DNA of 64,000 nt from Vibrio penaeicida (GTDB lineage: Bacteria > Pseudomonadota > Gammaproteobacteria > Enterobacterales > Vibrionaceae), in NCBI RefSeq assembly GCF_019977755.1, contig NZ_AP025145.1:1922001-1986000 (forward strand), given 5' to 3'. Positions within the stretch are counted from its first letter, which is position 1; the number at the start of each line of letters is the position of its first letter. Both the position numbers and the translations under genes were made by a program. Shown here in pieces: positions 36,465-45,257 of the stretch. The notes under the pieces are model-generated. The model saw nothing but the letters and a program-made list of their open reading frames with translations, was not told where the DNA came from and did no database searches.

Positions 36465-37603
36465 TATTCATCCCCAGCTTTACTGAGCCGCATATGTAGC
36501 AGGCTAAAAAAGAGCATGAGAGCAAACAAAATCATTGCCATCGCTGATGCGTAGCCAACTTCAGAGTCTCGAAAAGCGGTTTGATAGATGTAACGAACTA
36601 AAACTTGCGTTCTGTCACTGGGGCCCCCTCCAGTCATTAGGTGTGATTGCCCAAATACTTGAAAATGAAGCACAATAAGCATCACAACAACAAAGCTGGT
36701 TGTTCGCCTTATTGAAGGCAACACGATGTACCAAGTTAGCCGCCATCCTCTCGCGTTATCTAATCTAGCGGCCTCTAATCTATCTTCTGGAATGGCTTGT
36801 AATCCAGACAAAAACACAACAAGTGCGAAACCAAGTGACCACCAAACCGTTGTGATTACTAGGGCTGGCATCGCAAGGGATTCATCGGTTAACCAAGACG
36901 GTGGGGTAATACTGAAAAAATGGAGAATATTGGCGATAAACCCTTGTTGAGGGCTGTACATCATCTGCCAGATAAGAGTGACCACGGTGACAGACAGCAC
37001 TTGCGTACCAAAAAAGATCGTTCGCATTACGGCAGAAAGCCGAGTGGGCTTATTCAGCTTCATTGCCAACATTAGAGCGAGAATCGTAATGGAAGGAACG
37101 GTTAGAGCGACAAATTCCAACGTGTGAATCACCGATTGCCAAAAGCGGCGATCACCCATTCTAAAACGGCTATCCGTGCCCACCCCAAGGACAAATACCA
37201 CAATAAAAAGAGCCGAGACCAATATGAACACCTTGCTCACGGAAGCCCTTCGCTGTGTCACCCACCGCCACGCCATATAAGCAATAAGGCATAACAAAGG
37301 TAATCTTAGGTACCAGAGTTGGGTAACATCAAAGTGCCAACGGCGCGGAAAAAGCAACTTTTGATAATGGTCTAAACCAATGAACGTTTTTGCGTCCGGA
37401 TTAAAAGCCACCTCTAATAGATTCCAATCATGAAAACTGATCCAAACGCCTTTCATGAATGGATAAAGAAGAAACGCAAACATGATAACAGCATAAGGAG
37501 CAACAAACGCCCATCCAATGATACTGTCTTTTCGAGCTCTATCTTTTCGAGCACTATCTTTTCGAGCACTGGCTTTTTGGATATTGGCTTTAAGGTGCTT
37601 CAT
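36464..37603 (-). CDS. Carbohydrate ABC transporter permease, MalF type with extra membrane segment pair
   Basis: I use the ATG at 37603 (MKHLKANIQ, GGGAG upstream), giving 379 residues. The EAA loop is PEDRLEAARLDNARGWRLTW near the C-terminus. The usual family length is about 290-310. The excess lies between the first membrane segment (GWAFVAPYAVIMFAFLLYPF) and the FWQSVIHTLEF segment, where about 80 residues with two additional hydrophobic stretches are inserted (QLWYLRLPLLCLIAYMAW; VFILVSALFIVVFVLGVG). The N-terminal tail carries a 5-residue repeat (ARKDS). It overlaps the hydrolase gene by 14 bases. Confidence 0.88.
   Translation of the reverse strand: MKHLKANIQKASARKDSARKDRARKDSIIGWAFVAPYAVIMFAFLLYPFMKGVWISFHDWNLLEVAFNPDAKTFIGLDHYQKLLFPRRWHFDVTQLWYLRLPLLCLIAYMAWRWVTQRRASVSKVFILVSALFIVVFVLGVGTDSRFRMGDRRFWQSVIHTLEFVALTVPSITILALMLAMKLNKPTRLSAVMRTIFFGTQVLSVTVVTLIWQMMYSPQQGFIANILHFFSITPPSWLTDESLAMPALVITTVWWSLGFALVVFLSGLQAIPEDRLEAARLDNARGWRLTWYIVLPSIRRTTSFVVVMLIVLHFQVFGQSHLMTGGGPSDRTQVLVRYIYQTAFRDSEVGYASAMAMILFALMLFFSLLHMRLSKAGDE
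37527..37571. repeat. Three tandem 15-bp repeats in the MalF-like gene
   Basis: TCTTTTCGAGCTCTA, TCTTTTCGAGCACTA and TCTTTTCGAGCACTG follow each other directly. On the minus strand they encode repeats of SARKD in the cytoplasmic N-terminal tail. The unit is a multiple of three, so copy-number change would alter length but not frame. Confidence 0.9.
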
Positions 37604-38690
37604 CACAGTGACTCCCAAACGAGAATTGACGAACCAAATCCACTTCTTCTTCACTGTAGGGGTGACCCATTTCATCTAAGAAGTCATGAAACCATAGAGA
37701 TTCATCGTCCTGATTCACTTCAATGGATGGCCATGGAAGTGACGTTTGAATTTTGCCTCTCACCAACCCCCACTGCATCACACCGACGGAATACTTCTGC
37801 ATAATTGGAAGTATAGATGCGTAATTTGAATCGCAATGACGAGCAAGCCACTCTGTGCAATACATTGGTCGGTCAAGCACTGCCAAACGCTGAACAATTT
37901 TCTGCATTTCTTGTGGATTCACATACGCGTGAAAGGTAATAACATCCGAGAGCTCTAAGCACATTTTGTCGGTAGGGTGCAAATAAGCCGTCTCACCAGC
38001 GTTATCGGTTGGGACGTGCCAAGCGCCTATTGTCAGTGGTTGCTCTGGCGAAACTTGACGAGCCCATTGAAAACAATACTTTGCTAACGATTGACTGTAC
38101 TGTTCGAGTTCTTCGGTAAATTCAAATTCACCGAACTGAGTAAAAATCATGCGATTCGTCGGCTCGTTATACAAATCCCACATGATGACTCGTTGATCGT
38201 CGCTGAACTGCGCGATGATGTCGGTAACGTAGCGTTCGATGAATAACCATTTACTGGTATCCATGACCATATTCCGACCAGGAGAACCAACTCCTCTGCT
38301 ATTGTGTACTCTCGGGATGGGCGCTTTTTGAATTCCTGTATGACCAGGCTCACCTCCAAACTCACAGTCATCTAATAACGTTAGAATCACCTTCAACTCA
38401 AAGCGCGCACATACTGCGAGAAAATCATCCACTCGTGAAAGCAACGCTTTGCTGTCTTTTTGCCATTCCAAAAACGGGAGGTTTGTTCTCACACAGTTAA
38501 ACCCAACATGCTTAGCCCAGCTCAGCTCTTGCTCTATTGTAGGGAGATCGAACGTGTTCTCAGACCACATTTCGTTCCAATTAACCGCCGTCCTTGGTAG
38601 GTAGTTAAATCCACAAAGCAAAGGCTGACTCTTCCACCATTTATTTACTTTCTCTTTCGACCAGCGCTCCAGTTTTCTTTCATCTTCCAT
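37590..38690 (-). CDS. GH5-like clan-A glycoside hydrolase, cytoplasmic
   Basis: A 366-residue TIM-barrel hydrolase. The acid/base is seen in IMWDLYNEP (E followed by P, clan A) and the nucleophile is probably E in YCTEWLAR; FNCVRTNLPFLEW and LKVILTLLDDCEF are the neighbouring barrel strands. There is no signal peptide, so it works on sugars brought in by the transporter encoded by the next three genes. The sugar is uncertain; clan-A members of this kind act on beta-linked xylo-, manno- or gluco-oligosaccharides. It is first in its operon and divergent from a LacI-family regulator. Confidence 0.8.
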   Translation of the reverse strand: MEDERKLERWSKEKVNKWWKSQPLLCGFNYLPRTAVNWNEMWSENTFDLPTIEQELSWAKHVGFNCVRTNLPFLEWQKDSKALLSRVDDFLAVCARFELKVILTLLDDCEFGGEPGHTGIQKAPIPRVHNSRGVGSPGRNMVMDTSKWLFIERYVTDIIAQFSDDQRVIMWDLYNEPTNRMIFTQFGEFEFTEELEQYSQSLAKYCFQWARQVSPEQPLTIGAWHVPTDNAGETAYLHPTDKMCLELSDVITFHAYVNPQEMQKIVQRLAVLDRPMYCTEWLARHCDSNYASILPIMQKYSVGVMQWGLVRGKIQTSLPWPSIEVNQDDESLWFHDFLDEMGHPYSEEEVDLVRQFSFGSHCDEAP

Positions 38691-38728
38691 GCTCTAAAAA
38701 CCTGCATATTTCCGTTGTAAACCATCAT

Positions 38729-38783
38729 TAATATAATTAGCTAATATTATTAGTTGTTCAAATAATAATCACACCAATGTGAT
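38729..38783. promoter_or_regulatory. Candidate operators between the GH operon and the LacI-family gene
   Basis: Two palindromes occur in the 193-bp divergent region. One is AT-rich (38729-38752; TAATATAATTAG with CTAATATTATTA, 10 of 12 matched). The other is ATCACA-CCAA-TGTGAT (38768-38783), exactly palindromic. Either may be bound by the LacI-family protein; neither has the central CG common in LacI operators. Confidence 0.45.
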
Positions 38784-38883
38784 CTAACACGACTTTCTTT
38801 CGGTTGGGATACACCCATAAGGTAGGGACACGTACACTGAAAACCAGATAACCAAAGCGATAAAAATGAAAGGCTTCCAAGAC

Positions 38884-39891
38884 ATGAAACGTGTAACCAT
38901 GACAGACATCGCACACGCAGCCGGCGTTTCGCAGGGAACCGTGTCTTTGGTTTTGAACAACTCCCAATCTCTTAAACTTGCTGAAGAAACACGCAAGCGA
39001 GTACTTGATGCAGCCGATCAGTTAGGCTACAAACGAAAAACGCCTATTGATCACAACAGAAAGCGAAAAATTGCCGTTATTGTGAACGACCTCGTTAGCT
39101 TGGATCCGTTTGTTGATGCCGTTGATGCCATCACAGAGAGTGCTCGGGAGAACAATCGCATCGCCGTGTTATTCAATACGGCAAATAATGAAGATTTAGA
39201 AGACGATATCTTTAAAGAGATTTCTAGCAACGACTACGACGGTATTATTATGGCGTCCTCTATGACAAGGGCACTGGATAAATCGCATCGCTTCCTAGAA
39301 GGTAAACCAACCGTACTGCTTAACTGCTTCATTGAATCCAGCAATACGTATTCTTCTATCGTCCCTGACGACCTTACAGGCATGTATAACCTCACGAATC
39401 ATCTAATCGAATCTGGTCGGAAAAATATTGCATTTATTGGCGGCGAAGAATGGATGATGGCAACTCAAAAGCGTCGAGAAGGATTCGTGAAAGCACATTC
39501 AGAACACGGTTTAGCGGTGAATGAAGACTGGCTATTTAATGCCGATTGGTCGATGAATAAAGCGTATCAAACTACCTTAAAACTATTGAGCCAACAGCCA
39601 ATCCCTAACGCAATAGCCTGTACCAGTGATCTTATGGCAATGGGCGTGGTCAATGCACTATTGCAAAAAGGGGTCAGAATACCGGAAGATATCGCTGTCT
39701 GTGGCTACGATAATCAGCCCATTGCAACGGATTGTCACCCACCATTAACCTCCTATAGTTTACCCTATGAAGAAATGGGTAAAATGGCAGTGGAAATTCT
39801 CCTGCAAAAAGTCGAAGATCCAACAAGTTACTCGGCTAAATATGAAGCTCACGGAAATCTGGAAGTACGTGATTCTAGCCCCAACCACTAA
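38884..39891 (+). CDS. LacI-family transcriptional regulator
   Basis: A 335-residue LacI/GalR protein using the ATG at 38884 (MKRVTMTDIAHAAG), with AAAGG about 9 bases upstream; an ATG at 38866 would add six residues. The HTH (TMTDIAHAAGVSQGTVSLVL) has the usual hinge and an effector domain of type-1 periplasmic fold (KIAVIVNDL, DGIIMASSM, CGYDNQPIATDCHPPLTS). It lies divergent from the glycoside hydrolase/ABC operon, which it probably represses until the imported sugar is present. The downstream GFA gene follows at 15 bases but is functionally unrelated. Confidence 0.92.
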   Translation: MKRVTMTDIAHAAGVSQGTVSLVLNNSQSLKLAEETRKRVLDAADQLGYKRKTPIDHNRKRKIAVIVNDLVSLDPFVDAVDAITESARENNRIAVLFNTANNEDLEDDIFKEISSNDYDGIIMASSMTRALDKSHRFLEGKPTVLLNCFIESSNTYSSIVPDDLTGMYNLTNHLIESGRKNIAFIGGEEWMMATQKRREGFVKAHSEHGLAVNEDWLFNADWSMNKAYQTTLKLLSQQPIPNAIACTSDLMAMGVVNALLQKGVRIPEDIAVCGYDNQPIATDCHPPLTSYSLPYEEMGKMAVEILLQKVEDPTSYSAKYEAHGNLEVRDSSPNH

Positions 39892-39906
39892 CCGACATAA
39901 GATGAT

Positions 39907-40326
39907 ATGACGACTTCAAATACCCACAAAGGCTCCTGCCTTTGCAAAAAAGTCTCTTTTGAAATTGTGGGGGATATCAAGGCGGTCACGCACTGTCATT
40001 GCAAGATGTGCCAAAAGTCTCACGGGGCGGCATTCGCTACATACGCGGCCACTCGAAAAGAGCATTTTTCTCTAATAGGAGAAGAGCATCTAGCAAGCTT
40101 TCGATCTTCTGAAGACGTGACACGATCTTTCTGTAACCACTGTGGGGCGAACGTTCTCTGGCAGGATTTAGGAGCATTTAGTGGTGAATGGACAACCTTT
40201 GCTCTGGCGTTACTTGATACTCCATTTGAAAGAGAAAAGCAGAAGCACATACATTTGGAATCCAAAGCCCATTGGCTATCAATCAATGATTCTCGACTAA
40301 AGCACTCTACTGATTCGAGTGAATGA
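39907..40326 (+). CDS. GFA (glutathione-dependent formaldehyde-activating) family protein
   Basis: A 139-residue zinc-binding protein of the CENP-V/GFA superfamily. The cysteine groups are GSCLCKKVSFEI (C-x-C), HCHCKMCQKSHG (C-x-C-x-x-C) and FCNHCGANV. The true activity of most members is unknown despite the family name. It follows the LacI-family gene by 15 bases and the next gene starts 14 bases after it, so the three may share a transcript. Confidence 0.88.
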   Translation: MTTSNTHKGSCLCKKVSFEIVGDIKAVTHCHCKMCQKSHGAAFATYAATRKEHFSLIGEEHLASFRSSEDVTRSFCNHCGANVLWQDLGAFSGEWTTFALALLDTPFEREKQKHIHLESKAHWLSINDSRLKHSTDSSE

Positions 40327-40340
40327 AAGGACACAATAGA

Positions 40341-40874
40341 ATGAAATCAGCACTCCTTGTAATAGACGTACAACAAGGTTTAATGGAACCTAAACCGCAA
40401 CCGTTTGAAAAAGAAAAAGTCATAAACCGAATCAACCAAGCAACAAGCTGGGCGAGAGCGAAAGATATTCCCGTCGTATTCGTGCGCCATGAAGCCCCGA
40501 ACACCATCGTTGAAATGGGCAGTGAGGGCTGGCAAGTACACCAAGATTTGGAGCAGGTTGCCTCGGATTCTTACATCAACAAAACCACACCCGATTCATT
40601 CCACAACACCCATCTGCAAACCTTACTCGACGAACACCAAATCCAACATCTCTACGTATGCGGTTACGCTACAGAATTTTGCGTAGACACAACCACTCGA
40701 CGCGCTGCAGGTTTGGGCTATCCGGTAACACTGATTTCAGATGCTCATACCACGCATGATAAGCCTCACGCGAGCGGAAGTACTATTCGCGAACATCACA
40801 ACTGCACACTTCCAGCGATTCAAAGCTTTGGCGTTAAGTTAGCGGCTATTCCTACGGCTGAGTTAGTTTCTTAA
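40341..40874 (+). CDS. Cysteine hydrolase, isochorismatase family
   Basis: A 177-residue protein using the ATG at 40341 (MKSALLVIDVQQGL) behind AAAGGA. The catalytic aspartate lies in VIDVQQGL, and the catalytic cysteine in CGYATEFCVDTTTRRAAGLG. Family members hydrolyse isochorismate, nicotinamide or other amides; the substrate cannot be told. Cytoplasmic. Confidence 0.88.
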   Translation: MKSALLVIDVQQGLMEPKPQPFEKEKVINRINQATSWARAKDIPVVFVRHEAPNTIVEMGSEGWQVHQDLEQVASDSYINKTTPDSFHNTHLQTLLDEHQIQHLYVCGYATEFCVDTTTRRAAGLGYPVTLISDAHTTHDKPHASGSTIREHHNCTLPAIQSFGVKLAAIPTAELVS

Positions 40875-40925
40875 GGTATCCCCTGACTCTATTGACCCTT
40901 ATTAAATTCCCCCTAAGGAGACACT

Positions 40926-41510
40926 GTGAATACATTGGTTGTTGTAACGCACCCTATTCAATCGAGCCTCTGCCAACATCTAGCTAAAGAAGTCATTGAA
41001 CACCTCGAATCGAAAGGGCATTCGGTTACAGTTAAAGATTTGTACAAAGAACAATTCGACCCAGTATTGAGTGAAAACGAACGCCAAAGCTATTACGCCG
41101 ATCATTTCGATGCTTCTAAAACGCAATCTGATATTGAACAACTCGAAAACGCAGAACACTTAGTTTTGGTGTTTCCTACTTGGTGGTTTAACTTTCCGGC
41201 TATATTGAAAGGTTGGTTTGACCGAGTTTGGGTGCCGGGAAGAGCATACAACCACTCCGCAGATATGAAAGCCATTACCCCTAATTTGGGAAATTTAAAG
41301 AAAGTTACTGCAATCACTACATTGGGTTCTCCATGGTGGGTTGATCGCTTTGTACTGCGTCGCCCCGTTTACAAAATTCTTAAATTTGCCTTGCTTGGGG
41401 CTTGTGCTAAAAACTGTTCGTTCCAAATGTTTTCTCTTTACCAAAGTGAAGTTGCCAAACAAAACCAAGTGACCAAGTTCTTAAACAAGGTAAAAAACAA
41501 TATTCTGTAG
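40926..41510 (+). CDS. NAD(P)H-dependent quinone oxidoreductase, flavodoxin fold
   Basis: A 194-residue FMN/FAD-binding flavodoxin-like protein of the KefF/MdaB group. It starts at GTG 40926 with AAGGAG 7 bases upstream. HPIQSSLCQHL, LVFPTWWFNFPAILKGWFDR and WVPGRAYN are family motifs. Such enzymes do two-electron reduction of quinones and electrophiles. Closely spaced after the isochorismatase gene and on the same strand. Confidence 0.9.
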   Translation: MNTLVVVTHPIQSSLCQHLAKEVIEHLESKGHSVTVKDLYKEQFDPVLSENERQSYYADHFDASKTQSDIEQLENAEHLVLVFPTWWFNFPAILKGWFDRVWVPGRAYNHSADMKAITPNLGNLKKVTAITTLGSPWWVDRFVLRRPVYKILKFALLGACAKNCSFQMFSLYQSEVAKQNQVTKFLNKVKNNIL

Positions 41511-41622
41511 CAGACGAAATGTAGCAAATTAGGTTTTAGGGCGTCCTCGATCGTGTTATAGGACGCATCTAGCCTAGCTTTTTCGCAAAATGGCATCTCT
41601 ATCCACACAATGAGAAATCGCC

Positions 41623-42645
41623 ATGAAAAAGCCTTATTCACTCTTTTTGTTCGCCTGTCTTTTGTTTCCATCACTGTCGAATAGCCAAGATATCGGCTTT
41701 CTACAAACATCCATCGAGTCAGACACTCGTCCTCTCAACCTGACCATTTGGTATCCAACACGTGATAACACGGCACTGAAGGTAAAAGTGGCTGACAATA
41801 TCGCTTTTGAAGGTATCTCGGTAAGAAAAAATGCTCAGATTCACCATGAAAAGCGTCCGCTCGTCATACTCTCTCACGGCTATCGAGGCAGTTGGCGTAA
41901 CCTGAATTGGTTAGCAGAATATTTGGTGGATTCTGGCTACATAGTGGCTGCACCCGATCACCCAGGAACCACCACATTTAACCCTTCTCAGGAACAAGCA
42001 GCGATGTGGTGGGAACGCCCAAGAGACATCAGCCGAGCGATCGATTGGATGCTGACAGACTCTGAATTTCACTCAGTCGTTGATAGGAAAAATATCGCTG
42101 CTATTGGACACTCTATGGGCGGGTGGACGGTGATAAACCTTGCGGGGGGTAAAACAGACTCGACTCAAATTAAACAAGAATGCTTGGCTCACCCTAACCC
42201 ACAAGTTTGCAAACTGCTCCCTGAGATGGGGTTGGATAAGCCAACAAAACAACACAGCCATTTAATCGATGAACGAATTAAAGCAGTAGTGTCGCTCGAT
42301 CTCGGTCTGGCAAGAGGCTTCACGCCTGATAGTTTGCAACAAGTAGCCATACCGGTTTTGATCCAAGCAGCAGGCACCAACACGGCTTATTTACCCTATG
42401 AATTGGAGTCGGGATATCTTGCTTCAATACTCCCAGAAAAAACAACGCGCTATGAGTTAATTCAAGATGCAACACATTTCAGCTTTATGCAGCTATGTAA
42501 ACCTGGTGGTCGAGCGATTATCGAAGAAGAACACAAAGGCGATGGCATGGTTTGTGATGATGGAATGAAACGAACTCGGCAAGAACTGCATGCAGCAATG
42601 GCAGAATCGATTAAAAATTTCTTAGCGGCGTCACTCACCCACTAA
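41623..42645 (+). CDS. Secreted alpha/beta hydrolase (PAF-acetylhydrolase-like)
   Basis: A 340-residue serine hydrolase with a signal peptide (KPYSLFLFACLLFPSLSNS). The oxyanion region is LVILSHGYRGSWRNL and the nucleophile elbow is AIGHSMGGWTV (serine near residue 166). AGTNTAYLPYELESG and a late histidine in DATHFSFMQ complete the triad. The layout resembles platelet-activating-factor acetylhydrolase/dienelactone-hydrolase-like secreted enzymes. The ester substrate is unknown. Confidence 0.88.
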   Translation: MKKPYSLFLFACLLFPSLSNSQDIGFLQTSIESDTRPLNLTIWYPTRDNTALKVKVADNIAFEGISVRKNAQIHHEKRPLVILSHGYRGSWRNLNWLAEYLVDSGYIVAAPDHPGTTTFNPSQEQAAMWWERPRDISRAIDWMLTDSEFHSVVDRKNIAAIGHSMGGWTVINLAGGKTDSTQIKQECLAHPNPQVCKLLPEMGLDKPTKQHSHLIDERIKAVVSLDLGLARGFTPDSLQQVAIPVLIQAAGTNTAYLPYELESGYLASILPEKTTRYELIQDATHFSFMQLCKPGGRAIIEEEHKGDGMVCDDGMKRTRQELHAAMAESIKNFLAASLTH

Positions 42646-42694
42646 GCAAGACACCGCTGATTCAGCAGCCAGATTTCTCTTTGGATCGGTTTAA

Positions 42695-43831
42695 TTACTC
42701 ATTGGATCGGTTCATCTGGCGGTATTTACTTGGCGTCGAATCTGTAATTCGGCTGAATTCACGGTTGAAATTGGACTTACTGTGAAAGCCAACCATTTCA
42801 TAAATTTCAGTAATGGAGTGATTGGAGGTTTCCAGTAAGTTCATGGCATTCTGGATTCGGTACTCATTGATAAACTGAGAAACGTTCTTCCCTTTCAGGG
42901 TATTTACGGCAATAGATATGTTTCTTGCAGGGATACCGGACTTTCGTGCCAATCGGTTTAAATTTAGGTTGGGATCAAGGTGCAGTTGAGATGCAAGCAG
43001 TAAGTTCTCGACAGTGTCCAACACCTGAGCATGCGTATCTTCTTCGCTATCTGTAGCCTCTTCACTATCTGTAGCCGAAGCATTCAGTGTGACCGTTTCT
43101 TTTTTCTCAACGGAATCGGAATTCGATTCCAAAGAACTAGATTCCAAAGAGCTAGATTCCAAAGAAATAGTACCGCCCGCAATGCTGACCGCATAAGCGA
43201 GAATAGGAAGAATTAAGACATGTCCTACCGACAATATGGTCGTGATATTTTGACCTTCAGATAAAGCAAAATCCAGTACGATCCCCACATCAACAACCGC
43301 AGAAAACAACAATAGACCGGATGTGAAATAGAGCGACGTTTTAAACGCATCGACTTGAGAAAATTTCACCCCTTTCCATTCATCTGGAGAGAGTTGAGTC
43401 AACTTAAATAAAGCAATTGCGTACCCAACATAAGTGCCAATAATGAACAAGTCGATAAAATCACGCATTTCATTGAACTGGCTAATGCCAATGCCGACTA
43501 AAGCTACAACAGCGACGTGAAGCAGCTTCCAGTGACTTTTATGGCTCATAGCATGGGAATAACACCACCAAGTCAAAGGAGGAACGAGTGAAGCCACAAT
43601 AGGCTGAATACTCCTCACCCATGACCATTCCGTTGTCCATCTTGCTCCAACTAAACTGATGGTCAATGTGCTACATAAAATAAAAACCAGTGCTGGAAAA
43701 TAAGATTTGTCGTGCCGCTTTAGCAACACAGTAAACAACACTAATAGGAGTATAACGACAACAAAGGGGAGTGGAATGGATGGCATGCTGGAGAAATGTC
43801 CTTTAGAGAACCGTGAAGATGCGTCAAGCAT
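42695..43831 (-). CDS. AraC-family regulator with N-terminal membrane domain
   Basis: A 378-residue protein if translated from the ATG at 43831; an alternative ATG at 43786 (MPSIPLPF) sits nearer the first membrane segment with AAGGAC upstream. About seven hydrophobic segments fill residues 20-225 and a C-terminal AraC-type double HTH covers 275-375 (NLNRLARKSGIPARNISIAV, VGFHSKSNFNREFSRITD). Between them is an acidic Ser/Glu-rich linker made of short repeats (SLESSSLESSSLESNS, ATDSEEATDSEED). It is the membrane-linked AraC type; the signal is unknown. Confidence 0.9.
   Translation of the reverse strand: MLDASSRFSKGHFSSMPSIPLPFVVVILLLVLFTVLLKRHDKSYFPALVFILCSTLTISLVGARWTTEWSWVRSIQPIVASLVPPLTWWCYSHAMSHKSHWKLLHVAVVALVGIGISQFNEMRDFIDLFIIGTYVGYAIALFKLTQLSPDEWKGVKFSQVDAFKTSLYFTSGLLLFSAVVDVGIVLDFALSEGQNITTILSVGHVLILPILAYAVSIAGGTISLESSSLESSSLESNSDSVEKKETVTLNASATDSEEATDSEEDTHAQVLDTVENLLLASQLHLDPNLNLNRLARKSGIPARNISIAVNTLKGKNVSQFINEYRIQNAMNLLETSNHSITEIYEMVGFHSKSNFNREFSRITDSTPSKYRQMNRSNE
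43125..43169. repeat. Three tandem 15-bp repeats in the AraC-family gene
   Basis: GATTCCAAAGAACTA, GATTCCAAAGAGCTA and GATTCCAAAGAAATA are contiguous and encode the SLESS linker repeats on the minus strand. Next to them two 18-bp copies of CTATCTGTAGCCTCTTCA-like sequence encode ATDSEE. Frame is kept by any change in copy number. Confidence 0.88.
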
Positions 43832-44351
43832 ATACCCATGTCACAGCAAGATGCCAGACATTAGCCGTCCAAAAGCCACTCTATACACATTGAATGGTCA
43901 TGATGCAAACTGTCTCGAACTGTATACGCATTAATATATTGTTACATATTGTGACCATGCGATTGAGGAAGATGAAAGCACTTAATCTGAATGAAATACA
44001 CACAATCCCAACACAAAAAGTGACCTCCATTCCAGTTATTTTATGCAATGAAACAGACTGTATTCTTTATGCAAATAAATAACTGAAAAATACAACTTTC
44101 TTTCAGAAAATTGACTTGATAATAATTCTATAAAATCTATAAGATGTGTGTACTAAAAATAAGAAACACAATATCTTTCTAGGAAAAGCTAACCATGGTG
44201 ACCGTTCACTTTCCATACTCATTTCCTACTTACTCACATATACCTTTATGAACTTTTTTCATAGCCATTGATTTAATAAAATTATTTTAAAAAACTTCGA
44301 GAAATATTTCTTATTATTTCGTTGATAAACTTTCATATATGGAGAAGTGCT
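43832..44351. other. Intergenic region between divergent AraC-family and LysR-family genes
   Basis: AT-rich, with no supportable gene. A frame encoding MKALNLNEIH... (about 36 codons from 43974) has no usable ribosome-binding spacing and no recognisable family. Promoters of both flanking genes are expected here. Confidence 0.5.
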
Positions 44352-45257
44352 TTGGAAAATATGAAGCGATACTGTATTTTTTCTGTTGTTGCCAGTGCAG
44401 GAAGTATGACAGCAGCATCCAAAAGATTAGGGATGTCACCGTCTGCAATCAGTCAAAATATATCGCAACTTGAAAACGCCCTTGGGGTGACATTATTACA
44501 CCGTTCAACCCGGGGATTATCCGTAAGCGAGGCTGGACAAATATTATTGCAGGGTTACGGTCAAATGCGCTCGCATTTTGAAAGCTTAGAGCAAAAATTG
44601 TCCGATTGCCGTGAAGGTGTAAAAGGTGATGTGCGCATTACATGCAGCACTGGTCTAGCACAAGCGACCATTGCTAATGCTCTTTCCCCTTGTCTTTCTA
44701 GTTACCCAGATATTCGGTTAAATCTCGTCGCAGATGACAAAATGAGAGATATCGTTCAAGAGAACATTGATATCGCTATTACGCTCGGGGAAACAAAAGA
44801 CTGCAACTTAGTTTATCGTCCTTTAGGCAGTATTCCACGTGTGTTGTGTGCTTCTGAAAACTACCTTTCAACCTTTGGCATACCGCAGTTGGGTTCGGAT
44901 TTGATAAACCATCACTGGATAGTCAATTCGGACAGCGACACCATCGAAGTCGTCTGCAAAACTGCAGAGTTCGAAGAGAAATCTAACTTAAATGTTCGAT
45001 GTAAAGTCAATAACGAGATGACGGCACGTTCATTTGCCCTATCTGGACACGGATTGGTTCTTTTACCCCTGCCTTTTGTAGAAGATAATTTAAGGCGTGG
45101 AGAGCTAACCACCGTTTTAAATCATATGACATGGCCCGACATTAAAGTGCAAGCTCTAACCATTAGCCGAACTGTACCTAAAAAAGTCGATGTTATGCTT
45201 GATGCGTTAAAGCGTTTTTTTAAACCGGAAGAGAAAAAAGCAAAGGCTTTGCATTAA
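44352..45257 (+). CDS. LysR-family transcriptional regulator
   Basis: A 301-residue LTTR. I place the start at TTG 44352 (read as M-E-N-M-K-R-Y), with GGAGAAG four bases upstream; the ATG at 44361 is the alternative. The HTH is FSVVASAGSMTAASKRLGMS followed by PSAISQNISQLE. The effector domain ends near residue 290. No clear divergent partner: the upstream gene is the membrane AraC regulator more than 500 bases away, so the target is unknown. Confidence 0.88.
   Translation: MENMKRYCIFSVVASAGSMTAASKRLGMSPSAISQNISQLENALGVTLLHRSTRGLSVSEAGQILLQGYGQMRSHFESLEQKLSDCREGVKGDVRITCSTGLAQATIANALSPCLSSYPDIRLNLVADDKMRDIVQENIDIAITLGETKDCNLVYRPLGSIPRVLCASENYLSTFGIPQLGSDLINHHWIVNSDSDTIEVVCKTAEFEEKSNLNVRCKVNNEMTARSFALSGHGLVLLPLPFVEDNLRRGELTTVLNHMTWPDIKVQALTISRTVPKKVDVMLDALKRFFKPEEKKAKALH

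Noticed and set aside
43974..44082. 36-codon frame in the AraC/LysR gap
   Set aside because: No usable ribosome-binding spacing, no family, no neighbour that would need it.
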